Positions 29,971-42,346 of a stretch of DNA of 64,000 bases are shown here, in pieces (position 1 is the first letter of the stretch; each line of letters begins with the position of its first letter). The position numbers and the translations under genes were made by a program. This stretch comes from Rhodococcus sp. 105337 (GTDB taxonomy: Bacteria > Actinomycetota > Actinomycetes > Mycobacteriales > Mycobacteriaceae), in the NCBI RefSeq assembly GCF_012844225.1, contig NZ_JABAGQ010000002.1:372001-436000 (forward strand), in the 5' to 3' direction. The notes under the pieces are model-generated. The model made no database searches. It saw only the letters and a program-made list of their open reading frames with translations, and was not told where the DNA came from.

Positions 29971-31416
29971 ATGGCCGGCGCGTTTCAGACCGGTGCGGGG
30001 ACGCCGATCGCACCACACGGTCTGCCCGGGCACCTCGTGGGATTCGTCGAGTCGCTGCGCCGCCGAGGCATCGCCGTCGGCCCGTCGGAAACGGTCGACG
30101 CGGGCCGGGTCATGACCGTGATCGACCTGCTCGACCGCGAAGCCCTGCGCGAAGGACTCGCCTGCACGGTGCTGCGCCGCACCACTCACCGGCCGACCTT
30201 CGACGCGCTCTTCGACCTATGGTTCCCACCGGCCATCGGGCACCGCACCGCCGACGCACCCGACGCCGACCTTCCGCGTACTCCCGACGGCGATATCGAC
30301 CTCGACGCGCTCCGCGAACTGCTCGCCGAACTGCTCGCCGACGACTCCGCCGAAGCGCAGGCCGCCGTCGAGGCGCTCACCGCGCAGATGGTGGAGGAAC
30401 TCGGGCAGTACAAGTCGTCCAACGGACCCTCCTTCTCGGCGTATCAGGCTCTGCGCGAGGTGGCTCCGGAGACGCTGCTCACCAGGATCCTCGAAGGCCT
30501 GCTCGGAAACAGCGCACCGGATGCACGCGCGGACGGCGACTACGAAACCGAGGTCGCCCGGCGGACCGCGGCGCGGAGAATCGCGGACTTCCGGGCAATG
30601 GTCGAACGGGAGACGCGGCGGCGCACCGCGGAACACCTCGGCCGCGAACGCGTCGAGAAGTACGGTGTGCCCAAGTTGGCAGAGGAAGTCGACTTCCTCC
30701 GTGCCTCCGATGCCGACATGGTCGCGCTCCGCCGCAGCGTGATGCCCCTCGCGCGTCTGCTCGCCAGCCGCCTCGCGGCCCGTCGTCGCCGGTCTCGTGC
30801 CGGCGCGATCGACCTGCGCCGCACACTGCGAAAGTCCATGTCCACCGGCGGCGTGCCGATCGACCTGATCAACCGCAAGCCACGACCGGCCCGGCCGGAA
30901 CTGGTCGTGCTGTGCGACGTCTCCGGTTCGGTGTCCGGTTTCTCGCACTTCACGCTGCTCCTCGTGCACGCGCTGCGCGAACAGTTCTCCCGGGTGCGGG
31001 TGTTCGCCTTCATCGACACGACCGACGAAGTGACCCATTACTTTTCGTCGGGCGCCGACCTCGGTGACGCGATGTCGAGGATGCTGCGCGAGGCAGACCT
31101 GATCACTTACGACGGACACTCCGACTACGGCAACGCGCTGGCGACCTTCGCCGAGCGGCATGCCCACAGCCTCACCGGGCGGAGTTCGCTGCTCATCCTC
31201 GGCGACGCACGGACGAACTACCGCAATCCCAACCTGGATGTGCTCGAACATCTCGTCGGTGTCGCGCGGCACGCTCACTGGCTCAATCCCGAGCCGCGCG
31301 GCCAATGGGGCTCCGGAGATTCGGCGGCCCGCGCGTACGCGGAGGTCATCACGATGCACGAGTGCCGGTCGGCGCAACAGCTGGCCGCGGTGGTGGCGGG
31401 CCTGCTCCCGGTGTGA
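29971..31416 (+). CDS. VWA-domain protein, partner of the MoxR ATPase (CoxE-like)
   Basis: The 481-residue protein has a helical N-terminal half (about 1-300) rich in Arg and Glu. A von Willebrand A domain in the CoxE-like style follows, with the MIDAS motif CDVSGSVSG (DxSxS) and a later conserved aspartate in TYDGHSDYGNAL. No signal peptide or membrane helix is seen, so it is cytosolic. With the adjacent ATPase it should form a metal-dependent chaperone pair; the client protein is unknown. The same pair lies next to proA in M. tuberculosis (Rv2426c-Rv2425c). Confidence 0.85.
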   Translation: MAGAFQTGAGTPIAPHGLPGHLVGFVESLRRRGIAVGPSETVDAGRVMTVIDLLDREALREGLACTVLRRTTHRPTFDALFDLWFPPAIGHRTADAPDADLPRTPDGDIDLDALRELLAELLADDSAEAQAAVEALTAQMVEELGQYKSSNGPSFSAYQALREVAPETLLTRILEGLLGNSAPDARADGDYETEVARRTAARRIADFRAMVERETRRRTAEHLGRERVEKYGVPKLAEEVDFLRASDADMVALRRSVMPLARLLASRLAARRRRSRAGAIDLRRTLRKSMSTGGVPIDLINRKPRPARPELVVLCDVSGSVSGFSHFTLLLVHALREQFSRVRVFAFIDTTDEVTHYFSSGADLGDAMSRMLREADLITYDGHSDYGNALATFAERHAHSLTGRSSLLILGDARTNYRNPNLDVLEHLVGVARHAHWLNPEPRGQWGSGDSAARAYAEVITMHECRSAQQLAAVVAGLLPV

Positions 31417-31435
31417 CCCCGTAAGCTGAACCATC

Positions 31436-32146
31436 GTGCATCAGCCATCGGAGCGGCCCGTAGTGCCTCAGCGACGTCTGGGCGTGATGGGCGGCACCTT
31501 CGACCCGATCCACCACGGCCACCTCGTTGCCGCCAGCGAGGTCGCGGCACGCTTCGGTCTCGACGAGGTGATCTTCGTCCCCACCGGGCAGCCGTGGCAG
31601 AAATCGAAACGGGACGTCAGCCCCGCGGAGGACCGGTACCTGATGACGGTGGTCGCGACGGCATCGAACCCGCGATTCACCGTGAGCCGGGTGGACATCG
31701 ACCGGGGGACGCCCACGTACACCGTCGACACGCTGCGCGACCTCCGCGACCGGTATCCGGGTGCGGAGCTGTACTTCATCACCGGTGCGGACGCGCTCGG
31801 GTCGATCCTGTCGTGGCAGAATTGGCAGACTCTGTTCGGTCTCGCCCGCTTCGTCGGGGTCTCGCGACCCGGGTACGACCTGCACACCGAACATCTGGCG
31901 CCGCACCTCGTCGACCTACCGGACGAGGCCGTGAGCCTCATCGAGATCCCTGCCCTGGCGATCTCGTCGACCGAATGCCGGGAGCGGGTCCGGGCGAACC
32001 GGCCGGTCTGGTACCTCGTGCCGGACGGGGTGGTGCAGTACATCAGCAAACGCCGCCTCTACAGCGAGAGCACGACCGCCGACGCGAGCACCGGCACCGA
32101 CGACCATTACATCGACAGCAGTACCGAGAGAAAGAGCACGCAGTGA
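31436..32146 (+). CDS. nadD: nicotinate-nucleotide adenylyltransferase
   Basis: NadD adenylates nicotinic acid mononucleotide on the way to NAD. It shows [18 protein letters not shown] (the GxFxPxHxGH ATP-binding motif) and [13 protein letters not shown] (the ISSTxxR motif). The 236 residues include a C-terminal extension of about 30 residues rich in Ser, Thr and Asp after YISKRRLY. The GTG at 31436 lies eight bases after TAAGCT, suggesting a leaderless mRNA. It overlaps rsfS by GTGA. Confidence 0.94.
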   Translation: MHQPSERPVVPQRRLGVMGGTFDPIHHGHLVAASEVAARFGLDEVIFVPTGQPWQKSKRDVSPAEDRYLMTVVATASNPRFTVSRVDIDRGTPTYTVDTLRDLRDRYPGAELYFITGADALGSILSWQNWQTLFGLARFVGVSRPGYDLHTEHLAPHLVDLPDEAVSLIEIPALAISSTECRERVRANRPVWYLVPDGVVQYISKRRLYSESTTADASTGTDDHYIDSSTERKSTQ

Positions 32147-32598
32147 GCGCATCGACAGAAGCAATCGAGATGGCCCGTGTCGCGGCCCTGGCGGCCGACG
32201 AGAAACTGGCAACCGATGTCGTGGTGCTCGACGTGTCGGAGCAGTTGGTGATCACCGACTGCTTCGTCATCGCGTCCGCGCCGAACGAACGCCAGGTCAA
32301 CGCGATCGTGGACAACATCGAGGACAAGCTCCGCGAAGCCGGTCACAAGCCGGTCCGCCGCGAGGGAACCCGCGAAGGCCGCTGGACGCTTCTCGACTAC
32401 GTCGACGTGGTGGTGCATGTCCAGCACGAGGAGGAACGCAACTTCTACGCGCTCGAGCGCCTGTGGAAGGACTGCCCGACGGTGCCCGTCGAGGGCGTCG
32501 GAACCCCGCGTTCGGCAGTCGAGGCCGGCTCGGACGAGACGGCGCCCGGTGAGACCGGTACCGCGACCGAAGACGTCGATCCCACGGGCAACGCGTGA
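32143..32598 (+). CDS. rsfS: ribosome silencing factor
   Basis: RsfS (Iojap/YbeB) binds uL14 on the large ribosomal subunit and blocks subunit joining when nutrients are scarce. The 151-residue protein has the core [24 protein letters not shown] and [24 protein letters not shown]. After it comes an acidic tail of about 40 residues that is not part of the family core. The gene lies between nadD and gpgP, each overlapping by four bases; nadD-rsfS pairing is widespread in bacteria. Confidence 0.94.
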   Translation: MSASTEAIEMARVAALAADEKLATDVVVLDVSEQLVITDCFVIASAPNERQVNAIVDNIEDKLREAGHKPVRREGTREGRWTLLDYVDVVVHVQHEEERNFYALERLWKDCPTVPVEGVGTPRSAVEAGSDETAPGETGTATEDVDPTGNA

Positions 32599-33245
32599 GC
32601 GAGCCGCGGGTGCGCCGGCTGATTCTGCTGCGCCACGGACAGACCGGGTACAACGCGACCCGGAGAATGCAAGGCCAACTCGACACGGAACTGTCCGACC
32701 TCGGCCGGAAACAGGCCGCCGCCGTCGCCGACGCGATGGCTGCGCTGAACCCGTTCGCGGTCGTCTCGTCGGACCTGCGGCGTGCGTACGACACCGCAGT
32801 CGCCGTCGCCGACCGCGCGGGCCTTCCCGTCGAGATCGACGCGCGGCTGCGTGAGACCCACCTCGGGCAGTGGCAAGGCCTCACCCACAGTGACGTCGAC
32901 GCGATCGGTCCGGGCGCACGCAGTGCCTGGCGGGCCGACGCGACCTGGGCGCCGCCGGAGGGCGAAAGCCGCGTGGATGTCGCCCGTCGCAGCGTCCCCC
33001 TGGTGGAGGAACTGCTCGACAAGCACGAGCAGTGGGGTCACGAGCCGATCGTCCTGGTGGCGCACGGAGGGCTGATCGCGGCGCTCACCGCAGCGCTGCT
33101 GGACCTGCCCGTGGACCGCTGGCCGGTGCTCGGAGGGCTCGGCAACACCGGCTGGGTGCAGTTGAGCGGTTACGGTGACACGCCGTCCTGGCGACTCGAC
33201 GTGTGGAACGCGTCGGCTGTGGTGGCACCCGATGACGTCCTCTGA
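32595..33245 (+). CDS. gpgP: glucosyl-3-phosphoglycerate phosphatase (histidine phosphatase family)
   Basis: The 216-residue phosphatase of the phosphoglycerate-mutase superfamily has the phosphohistidine motif [10 protein letters not shown] near residue 12, [10 protein letters not shown] and the second histidine in [12 protein letters not shown]. The neighbouring octT and the match to Rv2419c point to GpgP. That enzyme removes phosphate from glucosyl-3-phosphoglycerate to give glucosylglycerate, the starter of methylglucose lipopolysaccharides. The biochemical assignment rests on synteny; other small-molecule phosphatase roles are possible. It overlaps both neighbours. Confidence 0.8.
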   Translation: MSEPRVRRLILLRHGQTGYNATRRMQGQLDTELSDLGRKQAAAVADAMAALNPFAVVSSDLRRAYDTAVAVADRAGLPVEIDARLRETHLGQWQGLTHSDVDAIGPGARSAWRADATWAPPEGESRVDVARRSVPLVEELLDKHEQWGHEPIVLVAHGGLIAALTAALLDLPVDRWPVLGGLGNTGWVQLSGYGDTPSWRLDVWNASAVVAPDDVL

Positions 33246-34023
33246 GCCGGTGTCCGGTGAGGACACCGACGCAGGTGCCGCGACTCGGCGGCCGACGCTG
33301 CTGGTGCTCGCCGACTCCCTGAGCTATTACGGCCCCAAGGGCGGACTACCGGCCGACGATCCGCGAATCTGGCCGAATCTCGTCGCCGCCGAACTGGGCT
33401 GGGATGTGGAACTCGTGGCGCGTATCGGGTGGACCTCCCGCGACGCGTGGTGGGCGCTGACGCAGGACCCCCGCGTCTGGGCGACCATTCCGCGTGCGGG
33501 CGCCGTGGTGCTCGGCGTGGGAGGAATGGACACACTCCCGTCGCCGCTGCCCACCGCCCTGCGGGAAGGACTGCGGTACGTGCGTCCGCCGGCGTTGCGC
33601 CGCGTCGCCCGCACCGCGTACGGGTGGCTTCAGCCCCGGCTCTCCCCGCTGGGATGGCCTGTCGCCCTGCCGCCGCGCATCAGCGTCGAATACCTCGAGA
33701 TGATCCGGGAGTCGCTGGCGTACGTGCGCCCGGACCTGCCGGTCATCGGCACACTTCCGTCGGTGCACCGCAGCGAGCAGTACCGCTCGGTCCACCGCGG
33801 CCGGCGTCCCGCGGTGCACGCGATCACCGGTTGGGCATCGCAGAATGCCGTTCCGCTCGTCGACCTCGGTGAGGCGGTCCACGACGACATCCATTCCGGC
33901 GACGCGAATCCGGACGGTATCCACTGGGGCTGGGAAGCGCATCGCCGCGTCGCCGCCGCTGTCGTGGACGCTGTCCGGATGGCGCACCGGGATGCGCAAC
34001 CCGCCGCGGACGGCTTACGGTAG
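33232..34023 (+). CDS. octT: diglucosylglycerate octanoyltransferase (SGNH-fold)
   Basis: This 263-residue protein has SGNH-hydrolase features: [16 protein letters not shown] with the nucleophile serine near the N-terminus, [13 protein letters not shown], and the C-terminal [14 protein letters not shown] with Asp and His. In mycobacteria the equivalent (Rv2418c, OctT) transfers octanoate to diglucosylglycerate, an early step in making methylglucose lipopolysaccharides. The start at 33232 overlaps the gpgP stop by 14 bases, in keeping with the pathway link. Confidence 0.78.
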   Translation: MTSSEPVSGEDTDAGAATRRPTLLVLADSLSYYGPKGGLPADDPRIWPNLVAAELGWDVELVARIGWTSRDAWWALTQDPRVWATIPRAGAVVLGVGGMDTLPSPLPTALREGLRYVRPPALRRVARTAYGWLQPRLSPLGWPVALPPRISVEYLEMIRESLAYVRPDLPVIGTLPSVHRSEQYRSVHRGRRPAVHAITGWASQNAVPLVDLGEAVHDDIHSGDANPDGIHWGWEAHRRVAAAVVDAVRMAHRDAQPAADGLR

Positions 34024-34028
34024 TCGTC

Positions 34029-34844
34029 GTGGCTGTCGTGGTGGTGACCGATTCGTCGTGTTGTCTCGATCCGGAACTGGTGGATCGGTACGACATCCGC
34101 GTGGTGCCGTTGCACGTCATCGCGGACGGACAGGATCTTCGCGAGGGCGTCGACGCACTTCCCGACGACCTCGCGACGGTGACCACCTCGGGCCCCTCGC
34201 CCGCGGAACTGACCGAGGCGTACGCGTCGGCGCTCGCCGACAGCGACGGCGACGGTGTGGTGGCAGTCCATCTCTCACGATTGCTGTCCGGAACCTGGGA
34301 CGCCGCGCGCTCCGCCGCCGACGAGCTGGGCGAGCGGATTCGGCTCGTCGATTCCCGCAACACGGCAATGGGTTTGGGTTTCGCGGCGCTCGACGCGGCG
34401 AAGGCTGCGCGGGCAGGCGAGCACCTCGACCAGGTGTTCTACCGGGCCGAGAAGGTCGCCGCGTCCGCCAGGACCCTTCTCGTCGTCGACCGTCTCGATC
34501 ATCTGCGCCGCGGCGGCCGTATCGGCACCGCGACCGCGCTGCTGGGCACCGCCCTCGCGATGAAACCGGTGCTGCACCTCGTCGAAGGAAAATTGGTTCT
34601 GCGGGAGAAGACCCGCACCATGACCAAAGCGATGGCCAAACTCGTGGACGGTGTCGTCGCGGAGGCCGGGCCGGGCGCACTCGTCGCGGTGCACCACCGT
34701 GACGCACCCGAGCGAGCCGGTCAGCTCGTCGAGCAACTGTCCGAGCGGCTTCCGGAGGCGGAGGTCACGGTCACCGAACTCGACGCGGTCCTCGGCGCGC
34801 ACGTGGGGCCGGGTGCGGTGGGCGTCGTCGTCGCGCACGCCTGA
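34029..34844 (+). CDS. DegV-family fatty-acid-binding protein
   Basis: The 271-residue DegV protein begins MAVVVVTDSSCCLDPELVDRY and has the ligand-contact segment VTTSGPSPAELTEAY and DHLRRGGRIGTATALLG. In other bacteria DegV/FakB proteins hold a fatty acid for phosphorylation by FakA. No FakA gene is in the window, so whether this one feeds lipid synthesis is open. It starts six bases after octT and is probably the last gene of the nadD operon. Confidence 0.88.
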   Translation: MAVVVVTDSSCCLDPELVDRYDIRVVPLHVIADGQDLREGVDALPDDLATVTTSGPSPAELTEAYASALADSDGDGVVAVHLSRLLSGTWDAARSAADELGERIRLVDSRNTAMGLGFAALDAAKAARAGEHLDQVFYRAEKVAASARTLLVVDRLDHLRRGGRIGTATALLGTALAMKPVLHLVEGKLVLREKTRTMTKAMAKLVDGVVAEAGPGALVAVHHRDAPERAGQLVEQLSERLPEAEVTVTELDAVLGAHVGPGAVGVVVAHA

Positions 34845-34947
34845 CCCCGCGGGTCCGAGCGCACGGGGGTTCGTCCCCAGGTGCCCGGTTCATCCCCAGC
34901 CCTGATCATCCTGCTGCCGGCCGGATTTTCCGGGTCCGCCGCGGCGT

Positions 34948-34953
34948 TACCGT
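34948..34953 (+). promoter_or_regulatory. -10 box of leaderless comEA
   Basis: TACCGT ends six bases before ATG 34960, the same spacing as for the other leaderless genes in the window. The 115-bp gap between degV and comEA otherwise shows no structure I can name. Confidence 0.45.
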
Positions 34954-34959
34954 CGCGCC

Positions 34960-35805
34960 ATGGCGAGCACTGACGGCGGCGACCTGGCGAGAAACAGGCT
35001 GGGCGCGATCGCGCGAACGGCGGGTCGCGTCGGCGCCGAGATGCGCGAGGCGGACGAGGTCGCCGGCACGGCCGGAGAATACGACGAACCGGAGCCGTAT
35101 CCGTCGCGGCTGACCGAGCGGATCGCTGCCGCGAGGTGGGCAACCGGGCACCGCGGAAGCGTTGCTCTCGCCGGCGTCGCTGTGCTCGCGGTGGTCATCG
35201 CCCTCGGGGTCGTGTGGCGCGACCGGCCCGTCCCGGAGCCGGTGCCGCCGTTGCCTTCGGTGGACAGTGTGGTTGCGACCGCGACCGCGACCGCGCCCGC
35301 CCCGCCGCCCGTGCCGGAGCCCGAGAACGTACCGGCCGACCTTGTCGTGAGTGTGGTCGGTCTTGTCCACCGGCCCGGGCTCGTGACGACCGCGCCCGGC
35401 GCGCGGGTCGCCGACGCGCTCGACGCCGCAGGCGGTGTCGCACCGGGAGCCGACCTCGTAGGTCTCAACCTCGCGCGGCGCATAGCCGACGGAGATCAGA
35501 TCGTCGTGGGTCTGTCTCCGCCGCAGCCGATCCCGCACGGTAGCGGCGTGTCGGGTGCGGCCCCTCAGGGTGGGGACGGCCCGGACGGCGACGCCGGAGG
35601 GGTGCCGGGGCAGGGGAAGATCGACCTCAACGCAGCGGACGAGGCGACCCTGGATTCGCTTCCGGGCGTGGGTCCGGTGACGGCTGCGTCGATTGTCGCG
35701 TTCAGGCAGGCGAACGGACCGTTCGCCGACGTCGAGCAACTCGGAGAGGTCGACGGGATCGGCCCCGCCCGGCTCGCGCGGTTGCGCGAACTGGTCACCG
35801 TATGA
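34960..35805 (+). CDS. comEA: ComEA-like DNA-binding membrane protein
   Basis: ComEA binds double-stranded DNA outside the membrane in competent bacteria. This 281-residue version has a long cytoplasmic N-terminus (about 65 residues), one membrane helix (SVALAGVAVLAVVIALGVVW), a Pro/Ala linker and a SLBB-type segment (VSVVGLVHRPGLVTTAPGARV). It ends in two helix-hairpin-helix motifs (KIDLNAADEATLDSLPGVGP, FADVEQLGEVDGIGPARLARL). Natural competence is not established for most such actinobacteria, so the in vivo role is inference. It overlaps comEC by ATGA. Confidence 0.9.
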   Translation: MASTDGGDLARNRLGAIARTAGRVGAEMREADEVAGTAGEYDEPEPYPSRLTERIAAARWATGHRGSVALAGVAVLAVVIALGVVWRDRPVPEPVPPLPSVDSVVATATATAPAPPPVPEPENVPADLVVSVVGLVHRPGLVTTAPGARVADALDAAGGVAPGADLVGLNLARRIADGDQIVVGLSPPQPIPHGSGVSGAAPQGGDGPDGDAGGVPGQGKIDLNAADEATLDSLPGVGPVTAASIVAFRQANGPFADVEQLGEVDGIGPARLARLRELVTV

Positions 35806-38150
35806 CCGACACTCCGCGTCTGGACGCGCGCCTCGTGCCGTGCGCCGCGGCCGCGTGGGTGGCGACCGCGACCGGATTGCATCTCGGTTCGTCGGCGACC
35901 GTTGTGCTGGTGACGGGTGCGATCGCCGTTGTCGTTCTTGTTGTGGGTGTTCGTCTCCGGGGCCCGGGCAGGTGGCGTAACCACGCGGTGGTGCCGGTCG
36001 TGCTCGCGGTCTGCGCCGTCGTCGTGGGTTTCGGTGCGGCTGCAGGGGTGCGGATGTGGTTCGCCGAAACACACCCGGTGGCGCAGGCGGCGGCGGACGG
36101 GCGATGGGTGAGCGCGACCTTCGAACCGACCGACGATCCGAAGATCGTGCGGCGCGCCACCTTCGGCGGCGAGCCGCAGGTTCGTCTGCCGGCGGTTCTG
36201 CGGCACACCACGATCGCAGGTGGCACGCAGGCGACGGGCGGCGCCGTCGTGGTGTTCGCGCCCGCGGACGGGTGGTCGGATCTGCTTCCCGGACAACGAG
36301 TTACCGCGCGTGTCCGGGTGTCGGAATTCGAGGGGGCGGGGACGAGCGTTGCCGTCCTCCGCGCCGACGGGCACCCGCGCGCCGTCGCGCCCCCGCCGGC
36401 CTGGCACACGTGGGCCGGTGGGGTGCGGGACCGACTTGCCGAAGCGTGCCGACGCGCGCTGTCGCCCGAACAGGCCGGATTGCTGCCGGGCCTCGTCGTC
36501 GGCGATACGTCGGCGCTGCCGGACGAGGCGCGTGCCGACTTCCGCGTTGCCGGACTGACCCACCTGACTGCTGTGTCCGGGGCCAATGTGAGCATCGTGC
36601 TCGGTGCGGTTCTGCTTCTCGTGCGTGCGGCGGGACTCGGTCCACGCACCGGGACGGCCTTGGCGGCGGTGGCTCTCGTCGCGTTCGTGATCGTGGTCCG
36701 GCCGTCGCCCAGCGTGGTGCGGGCGGCAGCGATGGGCGCGATCGCATTGCTCGCGCTCGTCTCGGGCCGCGAACGCCGAGCACTTCCCGCCTTGTGTGCG
36801 GCGGTGGGTGTGTTGCTCCTGGTGGTGCCCGATCTCGCCGTCGATATCGGTTTCGCGCTGTCGGTCTCGGCGACCGGGGGCCTCGTCGTGCTCGCGCCCG
36901 TCGCGGTCGAGCGGCTGTGTGCACACGGGTGGCCGCGGGCGATGGCCGAGGTCACGGCGGTGTCGACGACCGCGTTCGCGGTCACCGCTCCGATCGTCGC
37001 CGCCGCGACCGGCACCGTCAGTCTCGTCGCCGTCGCGGCGAACATCCTGGTCACTCCGGTCGTGGCGCCACTGACGGTGCTCGGATCGGGAGTCGCCGTG
37101 GCCGCGACGGTTCATCCTGCGGCCGGGGAGTTGCTCGCGCGCGGCGCTGCGCCGTTGCTGTGGTGGATGCTCGGTGTCGCAGATCGATCCTCCGCGGTGC
37201 CGTCCGCCGAGGTAGCCGTTCCGGACGGGATGGCAGGAGCCGTGACCGCCGGTGCCGTCGCAGTTCTGGCCTGGACGGCGGCGCGGAACCGGCGGGTCCG
37301 GCTCGCCACCGGAGTGGCGCTGCTGTCCGTGGCGGCGGTGTGGATACCGGTCCGGTTGCTCGAACCCGCGTGGCCGGGCGCGGGGTGGGTGTTCGTTGCC
37401 TGCGATGTGGGCCAGGGCGATGCGCTGATCGTCGCGACGGACGGGGGAGGGGCGGTGGTCGTCGACGCGGGGACCGAGCCCGGACCCGTGGACCGCTGTC
37501 TGCGCAAACTCCGGATCCGCACGGTGTCGATGCTCGTCGTGTCGCACCTGCACGCGGACCACACCGGGGGTGTGACCGGTGTCCTCCGGGGACGCGACGT
37601 GGGCGCGGTGGTGGTGGGTCCGGGCGCCGCAGCCCGTGACGGGGGCGCCGAGCTGGGTCATCTCCTCGCACAGCACGCAGTCCCGATGCGGGAGGCCGAT
37701 CCCGGCGAGGTCCTCGTCTCGGGTGCGACGACAATCCGGGTCGTCGCTCCCGCGGGACCGGGTTACGCATCGGAGAACGACCTCTCGCTCGTGCTGGTCG
37801 CCGACACCCCGGTCGGGCGGATTCTGCTGCCGGGCGACGCGGAGGAGGCGGCCCTCGACGCGCTGGTGCGCGCCGGTGTCGACGTGCGGGCCGACGTGCT
37901 CAAGGTGCCGCACCACGGCTCGCGTACCACTCCGGCCCGGTTCTTCACGGCGGTGCGTCCCCGTGTCGCGGTGATCAGCGCCGGCCGCGACAACACGTTC
38001 GGCCATCCGCATCCACAGACGGTCGACGTGCTGCGCAGGCTCGGTACCCGGGTGCTCAGCACCGACCGGCACGGCGATGTCGCGGTGGTGCGCGCGGGGT
38101 CGGGGGCCTTGGCCGTGGTGTCGGACCGCCGTGACACCATCGAGCCGTGA
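35802..38150 (+). CDS. comEC: ComEC/Rec2 DNA-uptake channel protein
   Basis: The 782-residue membrane protein has N-terminal hydrophobic helices and an OB-like region. The competence domain follows ([35 protein letters not shown] split at about residues 228-262), then more helices, then a C-terminal metallo-beta-lactamase domain ([40 protein letters not shown]). This is the full three-domain ComEC layout, and the metal-binding HxHxDH residues are intact. It overlaps comEA and holA by four bases each. Confidence 0.93.
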   Translation: MTDTPRLDARLVPCAAAAWVATATGLHLGSSATVVLVTGAIAVVVLVVGVRLRGPGRWRNHAVVPVVLAVCAVVVGFGAAAGVRMWFAETHPVAQAAADGRWVSATFEPTDDPKIVRRATFGGEPQVRLPAVLRHTTIAGGTQATGGAVVVFAPADGWSDLLPGQRVTARVRVSEFEGAGTSVAVLRADGHPRAVAPPPAWHTWAGGVRDRLAEACRRALSPEQAGLLPGLVVGDTSALPDEARADFRVAGLTHLTAVSGANVSIVLGAVLLLVRAAGLGPRTGTALAAVALVAFVIVVRPSPSVVRAAAMGAIALLALVSGRERRALPALCAAVGVLLLVVPDLAVDIGFALSVSATGGLVVLAPVAVERLCAHGWPRAMAEVTAVSTTAFAVTAPIVAAATGTVSLVAVAANILVTPVVAPLTVLGSGVAVAATVHPAAGELLARGAAPLLWWMLGVADRSSAVPSAEVAVPDGMAGAVTAGAVAVLAWTAARNRRVRLATGVALLSVAAVWIPVRLLEPAWPGAGWVFVACDVGQGDALIVATDGGGAVVVDAGTEPGPVDRCLRKLRIRTVSMLVVSHLHADHTGGVTGVLRGRDVGAVVVGPGAAARDGGAELGHLLAQHAVPMREADPGEVLVSGATTIRVVAPAGPGYASENDLSLVLVADTPVGRILLPGDAEEAALDALVRAGVDVRADVLKVPHHGSRTTPARFFTAVRPRVAVISAGRDNTFGHPHPQTVDVLRRLGTRVLSTDRHGDVAVVRAGSGALAVVSDRRDTIEP

Positions 38151-39118
38151 GCGATTCTCCTTTGCATCTGCTCCTCGGCGACGAGGAACTCCTGATCGAT
38201 CGTGCAATTGCGAAGATCGTCGCCGCCGTGCGTGCCCGGAGCGGGGCCGGCACCGATCTTCCGGTGACGCGGTTGCGTGCCGGCGACGCGTCACCTCCCG
38301 AACTTGCCGAGTTGCTGAGCCCGTCGCTGTTCGCCGAGGACCGGGTCGTGATCCTCGAGTCCGCGGGCGAGGCCGGCAAGGATGCCGCAGCGCTGATCCT
38401 CGACGCCGCGGGCGCCGTGCCCGACGGCGTCACACTCGTCGTCGTTCACAACGGCGGGGGACGCGCCAAGGCGATGGTCGGTGGTCTGCGTTCGTGCGGT
38501 GCGGTGGAGCACGACTGTGCGGCGCCCGCGAAGGCCGGAGACCGCGCGGCGTGGGTACGCGCCTTCGTCCACAAGGAGTTCCAGGCGGTCGACGTACGGG
38601 TCGCGTCCGACGTCGAGCAGTTGGTCATCGAATCCGTCGGATCCGATCTGCGGGAATTGGCCGCAGCGTGCAGTCAGCTGGTGGCGGACACGGGCGGCAA
38701 GATCGACGCCGCGGCGGTGCGGCGCTACTACTCCGGCAAGGCGGAGATCACGGGTTTCGATGTCGCCGAGAAGGCTGTCACGGGCGATACGGCCGGTGCT
38801 CTCGAGGCGCTGCGGTGGGCGATGCACCGTGGGGTTGCGCATGTCCTGCTCGCCGACGCGCTCGCCGACGCGGTGCATACCATCGCGCGGGTCGGTTCGG
38901 CCGGTCGCGGCGACCCGTTCGCCCTCGCGTCCGGTCTCGGAATGCCCCCGTGGAAGGTCAAGAAGGCGCAGGCACAGGCCCGAGCCTGGGCGCCCGCCTC
39001 GATCGGCACGGCGCTCGGCGTGGTGGCCGCGCTCAACGCCGACGTCAAGGGTGCGGCCGCCGACCCCGACTACGCACTCGAGTACGCCGTACGTACCGTG
39101 GCCCAGCTCGCCGGCTGA
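38147..39118 (+). CDS. holA: DNA polymerase III delta subunit
   Basis: HolA is the wrench of the clamp loader, opening the beta ring. The 323-residue protein begins [20 protein letters not shown] and has the AAA-like domain pattern without a functional Walker A, then the helical collar domain ([22 protein letters not shown]). Family length and signatures are normal. The GTG start overlaps comEC; the comEA-comEC-holA-rpsT order is common to many actinobacteria. Confidence 0.92.
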   Translation: MSDSPLHLLLGDEELLIDRAIAKIVAAVRARSGAGTDLPVTRLRAGDASPPELAELLSPSLFAEDRVVILESAGEAGKDAAALILDAAGAVPDGVTLVVVHNGGGRAKAMVGGLRSCGAVEHDCAAPAKAGDRAAWVRAFVHKEFQAVDVRVASDVEQLVIESVGSDLRELAAACSQLVADTGGKIDAAAVRRYYSGKAEITGFDVAEKAVTGDTAGALEALRWAMHRGVAHVLLADALADAVHTIARVGSAGRGDPFALASGLGMPPWKVKKAQAQARAWAPASIGTALGVVAALNADVKGAAADPDYALEYAVRTVAQLAG

Positions 39119-39177
39119 TACCGGGCGAGCCCGGTTCCGGCCGGGCCGCCACCGGTGCGGGATCCTCGGAAGACAAC

Positions 39178-39210
39178 GAAGGCCGCTCCCCGGTGTGGGG
39201 AGCGGCCTTC
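39178..39210. terminator. bidirectional terminator between holA and rpsT
   Basis: A 14-bp perfect stem (39178-39191 with 39197-39210) with loop GGTGT lies between converging genes. On the minus strand it is followed by TTCGTTGTCTT. Confidence 0.75.
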
Positions 39211-39247
39211 GGAAGCAGAGCTCGCGTCTACTACCTCGGAACTACGT

Positions 39248-39508
39248 TCAGAGCGAGTTGGCGAGCTTGGCCAGTGCAGACTTCTTGTTTGCAGCCTGGT
39301 TGGGGTGGATGACACCCGCGCTGGCTGCCTTGTCGAGCTTGCGGCTGGTGGCGACGAGAAGCTCGGTGGCCTTGTCCTTGTCGCCAGCGGCCGCGGCCTC
39401 GCGGAAGGAGCGGATCGCGGTACGGAGCGCCGACTTCACCGACTGGTTCCGGAGCCGGTTGCGCTCGTTGGTGCGAATTCGCTTCACCTGGGACTTGATG
39501 TTGGCCAC
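39248..39508 (-). CDS. rpsT: 30S ribosomal protein S20
   Basis: S20 is a small helical protein binding 16S rRNA. The 86 residues are typical ([41 protein letters not shown]), rich in Lys and Arg. It starts at GTG 39508 with AGGA nine bases upstream. The 190-bp gap to the next gene holds the divergent promoters; TTGGTA-N18-TAGTGC on the minus strand is a fair candidate for rpsT. Confidence 0.96.
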   Translation of the reverse strand: MANIKSQVKRIRTNERNRLRNQSVKSALRTAIRSFREAAAAGDKDKATELLVATSRKLDKAASAGVIHPNQAANKKSALAKLANSL

Positions 39509-39681
39509 GCGTAGAATCCTGTCGTGTTGCTGGTAGCTGGTTGGAAAGCTCTGGATGCACTAGGCACCGACAGGCAACGATACCAAGAAGGCAGGCAAAG
39601 CCCAAACCGGCGCGAGCGTGATGTCCGCTGTGTTTCCCCGGCGAGACAGTTCGATGTCGGATTGTGCACAACCCCTTCCCA

Positions 39682-39687
39682 TATAGA
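39682..39687 (+). promoter_or_regulatory. -10 box before the ATP-grasp gene
   Basis: TATAGA lies 11 bases before the ATG at 39699. It is the best -10 match in the divergent region. No -35 box at normal spacing is convincing. Confidence 0.4.
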
Positions 39688-39698
39688 ACGATTCCGGC

Positions 39699-41371
<1,673 letters not shown>

Positions 41372-41372
<1 letters not shown>

Positions 41373-42346
41373 TGCTCGCACGAAATGCGGAGTCGCTGTT
41401 CTGGATCGGACGTTACGTCGAGCGAGCCGACGACACGGCGCGCATCATGGATGTCGCGGTCCACCAACTGCTCGAAGATTCGACGGTGGACCCCGACCGC
41501 ACGTGCCGTCAGCTGTTGCGGGTGCTCGGGTTCAGCGCGCCCGACGGTGAACTCGACGTGCAGACCGTCATCGATATCGTCGCGTTCGGGCGGGACGGCG
41601 CGGGATCGATCCTCGACACCATCTCGCACGCGCGTGAGAATGCGCGCGGCGCGCGCGAAGTCACCTCCACCGAGATGTGGGAGTGCCTCAACACCACCTA
41701 CAACGCCCTCGCCGAGCGGGAACGGGCGGCGAAACGACTGGGGCCCCACGAGTTCTTCCGATACGTCGAAGACCGCGGCGCGATGTTCGCGGGCCTGGCC
41801 GACAGCACGCTGTGCCGTGACGACGGGTACCGGTTCCTGTTGCTCGGCCGCTCCATCGAACGCGTGGACATGATCGTGCGACTGCTGCTGTCCCGCGCCG
41901 GCGACCGTCCCACGTCGCCGACCTGGGCGACGGTGTTGCGGTCGGCGGGCGGTTACGACACCTACCTGCGCACCTATCGCGGTGCACTCGACGCGGGGCG
42001 CATCGTCGAATTCATGATGCTGGACAGGCTTTTTCCGCGTTCGGTGTTTTCTGCCATCCGGCAGGCCGAGCAGTGCCTCACCGAACTCGACGACCAGACC
42101 GACTACCGGTTCGGTGCGCGCAACGAAGCGCAGCGGTTGCTCGGACGTGCCCGCAGCGAACTCGAGTTCATCCGCCCCGGGGTACTTCTCGAGGAACTCG
42201 CCGAACGGCTTGTCGCGCTGCAGGAGATGTGCCGGCAGGTCGGTGAGGCGATCGCACTCCAGTACTTCCATGCGGCGCCCTGGGTGGCGTGGAGTTCCGC
42301 TCGCAACGACGGTGAAGACGACATGCTTCTGGAGGGAGAACTGTGA
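41372..42346 (+). CDS. alpha-E domain protein
   Basis: The 324-residue helical protein has the alpha-E (DUF403) family start MLARNAESLFWIGRYVERAD, HEFFRYVEDRGAMFAGLADS and GRSIERVDMIVRLLLSRAG. It has no catalytic motif that I can name. The family nearly always occurs beside CP-type ATP-grasp and transglutaminase-like genes, as here, and the three products are assumed to work together on an unknown peptide or amide. The ATG overlaps the preceding TGA by one base (TGATG). Confidence 0.85.

Noticed and set aside
35565-38294. Very long open frame (909 codons) opposite comEC
   Set aside because: The frame is Arg/His/Asp-rich with no family pattern and lies exactly antisense to a well-supported comEC; long shadow frames are expected at this GC content.
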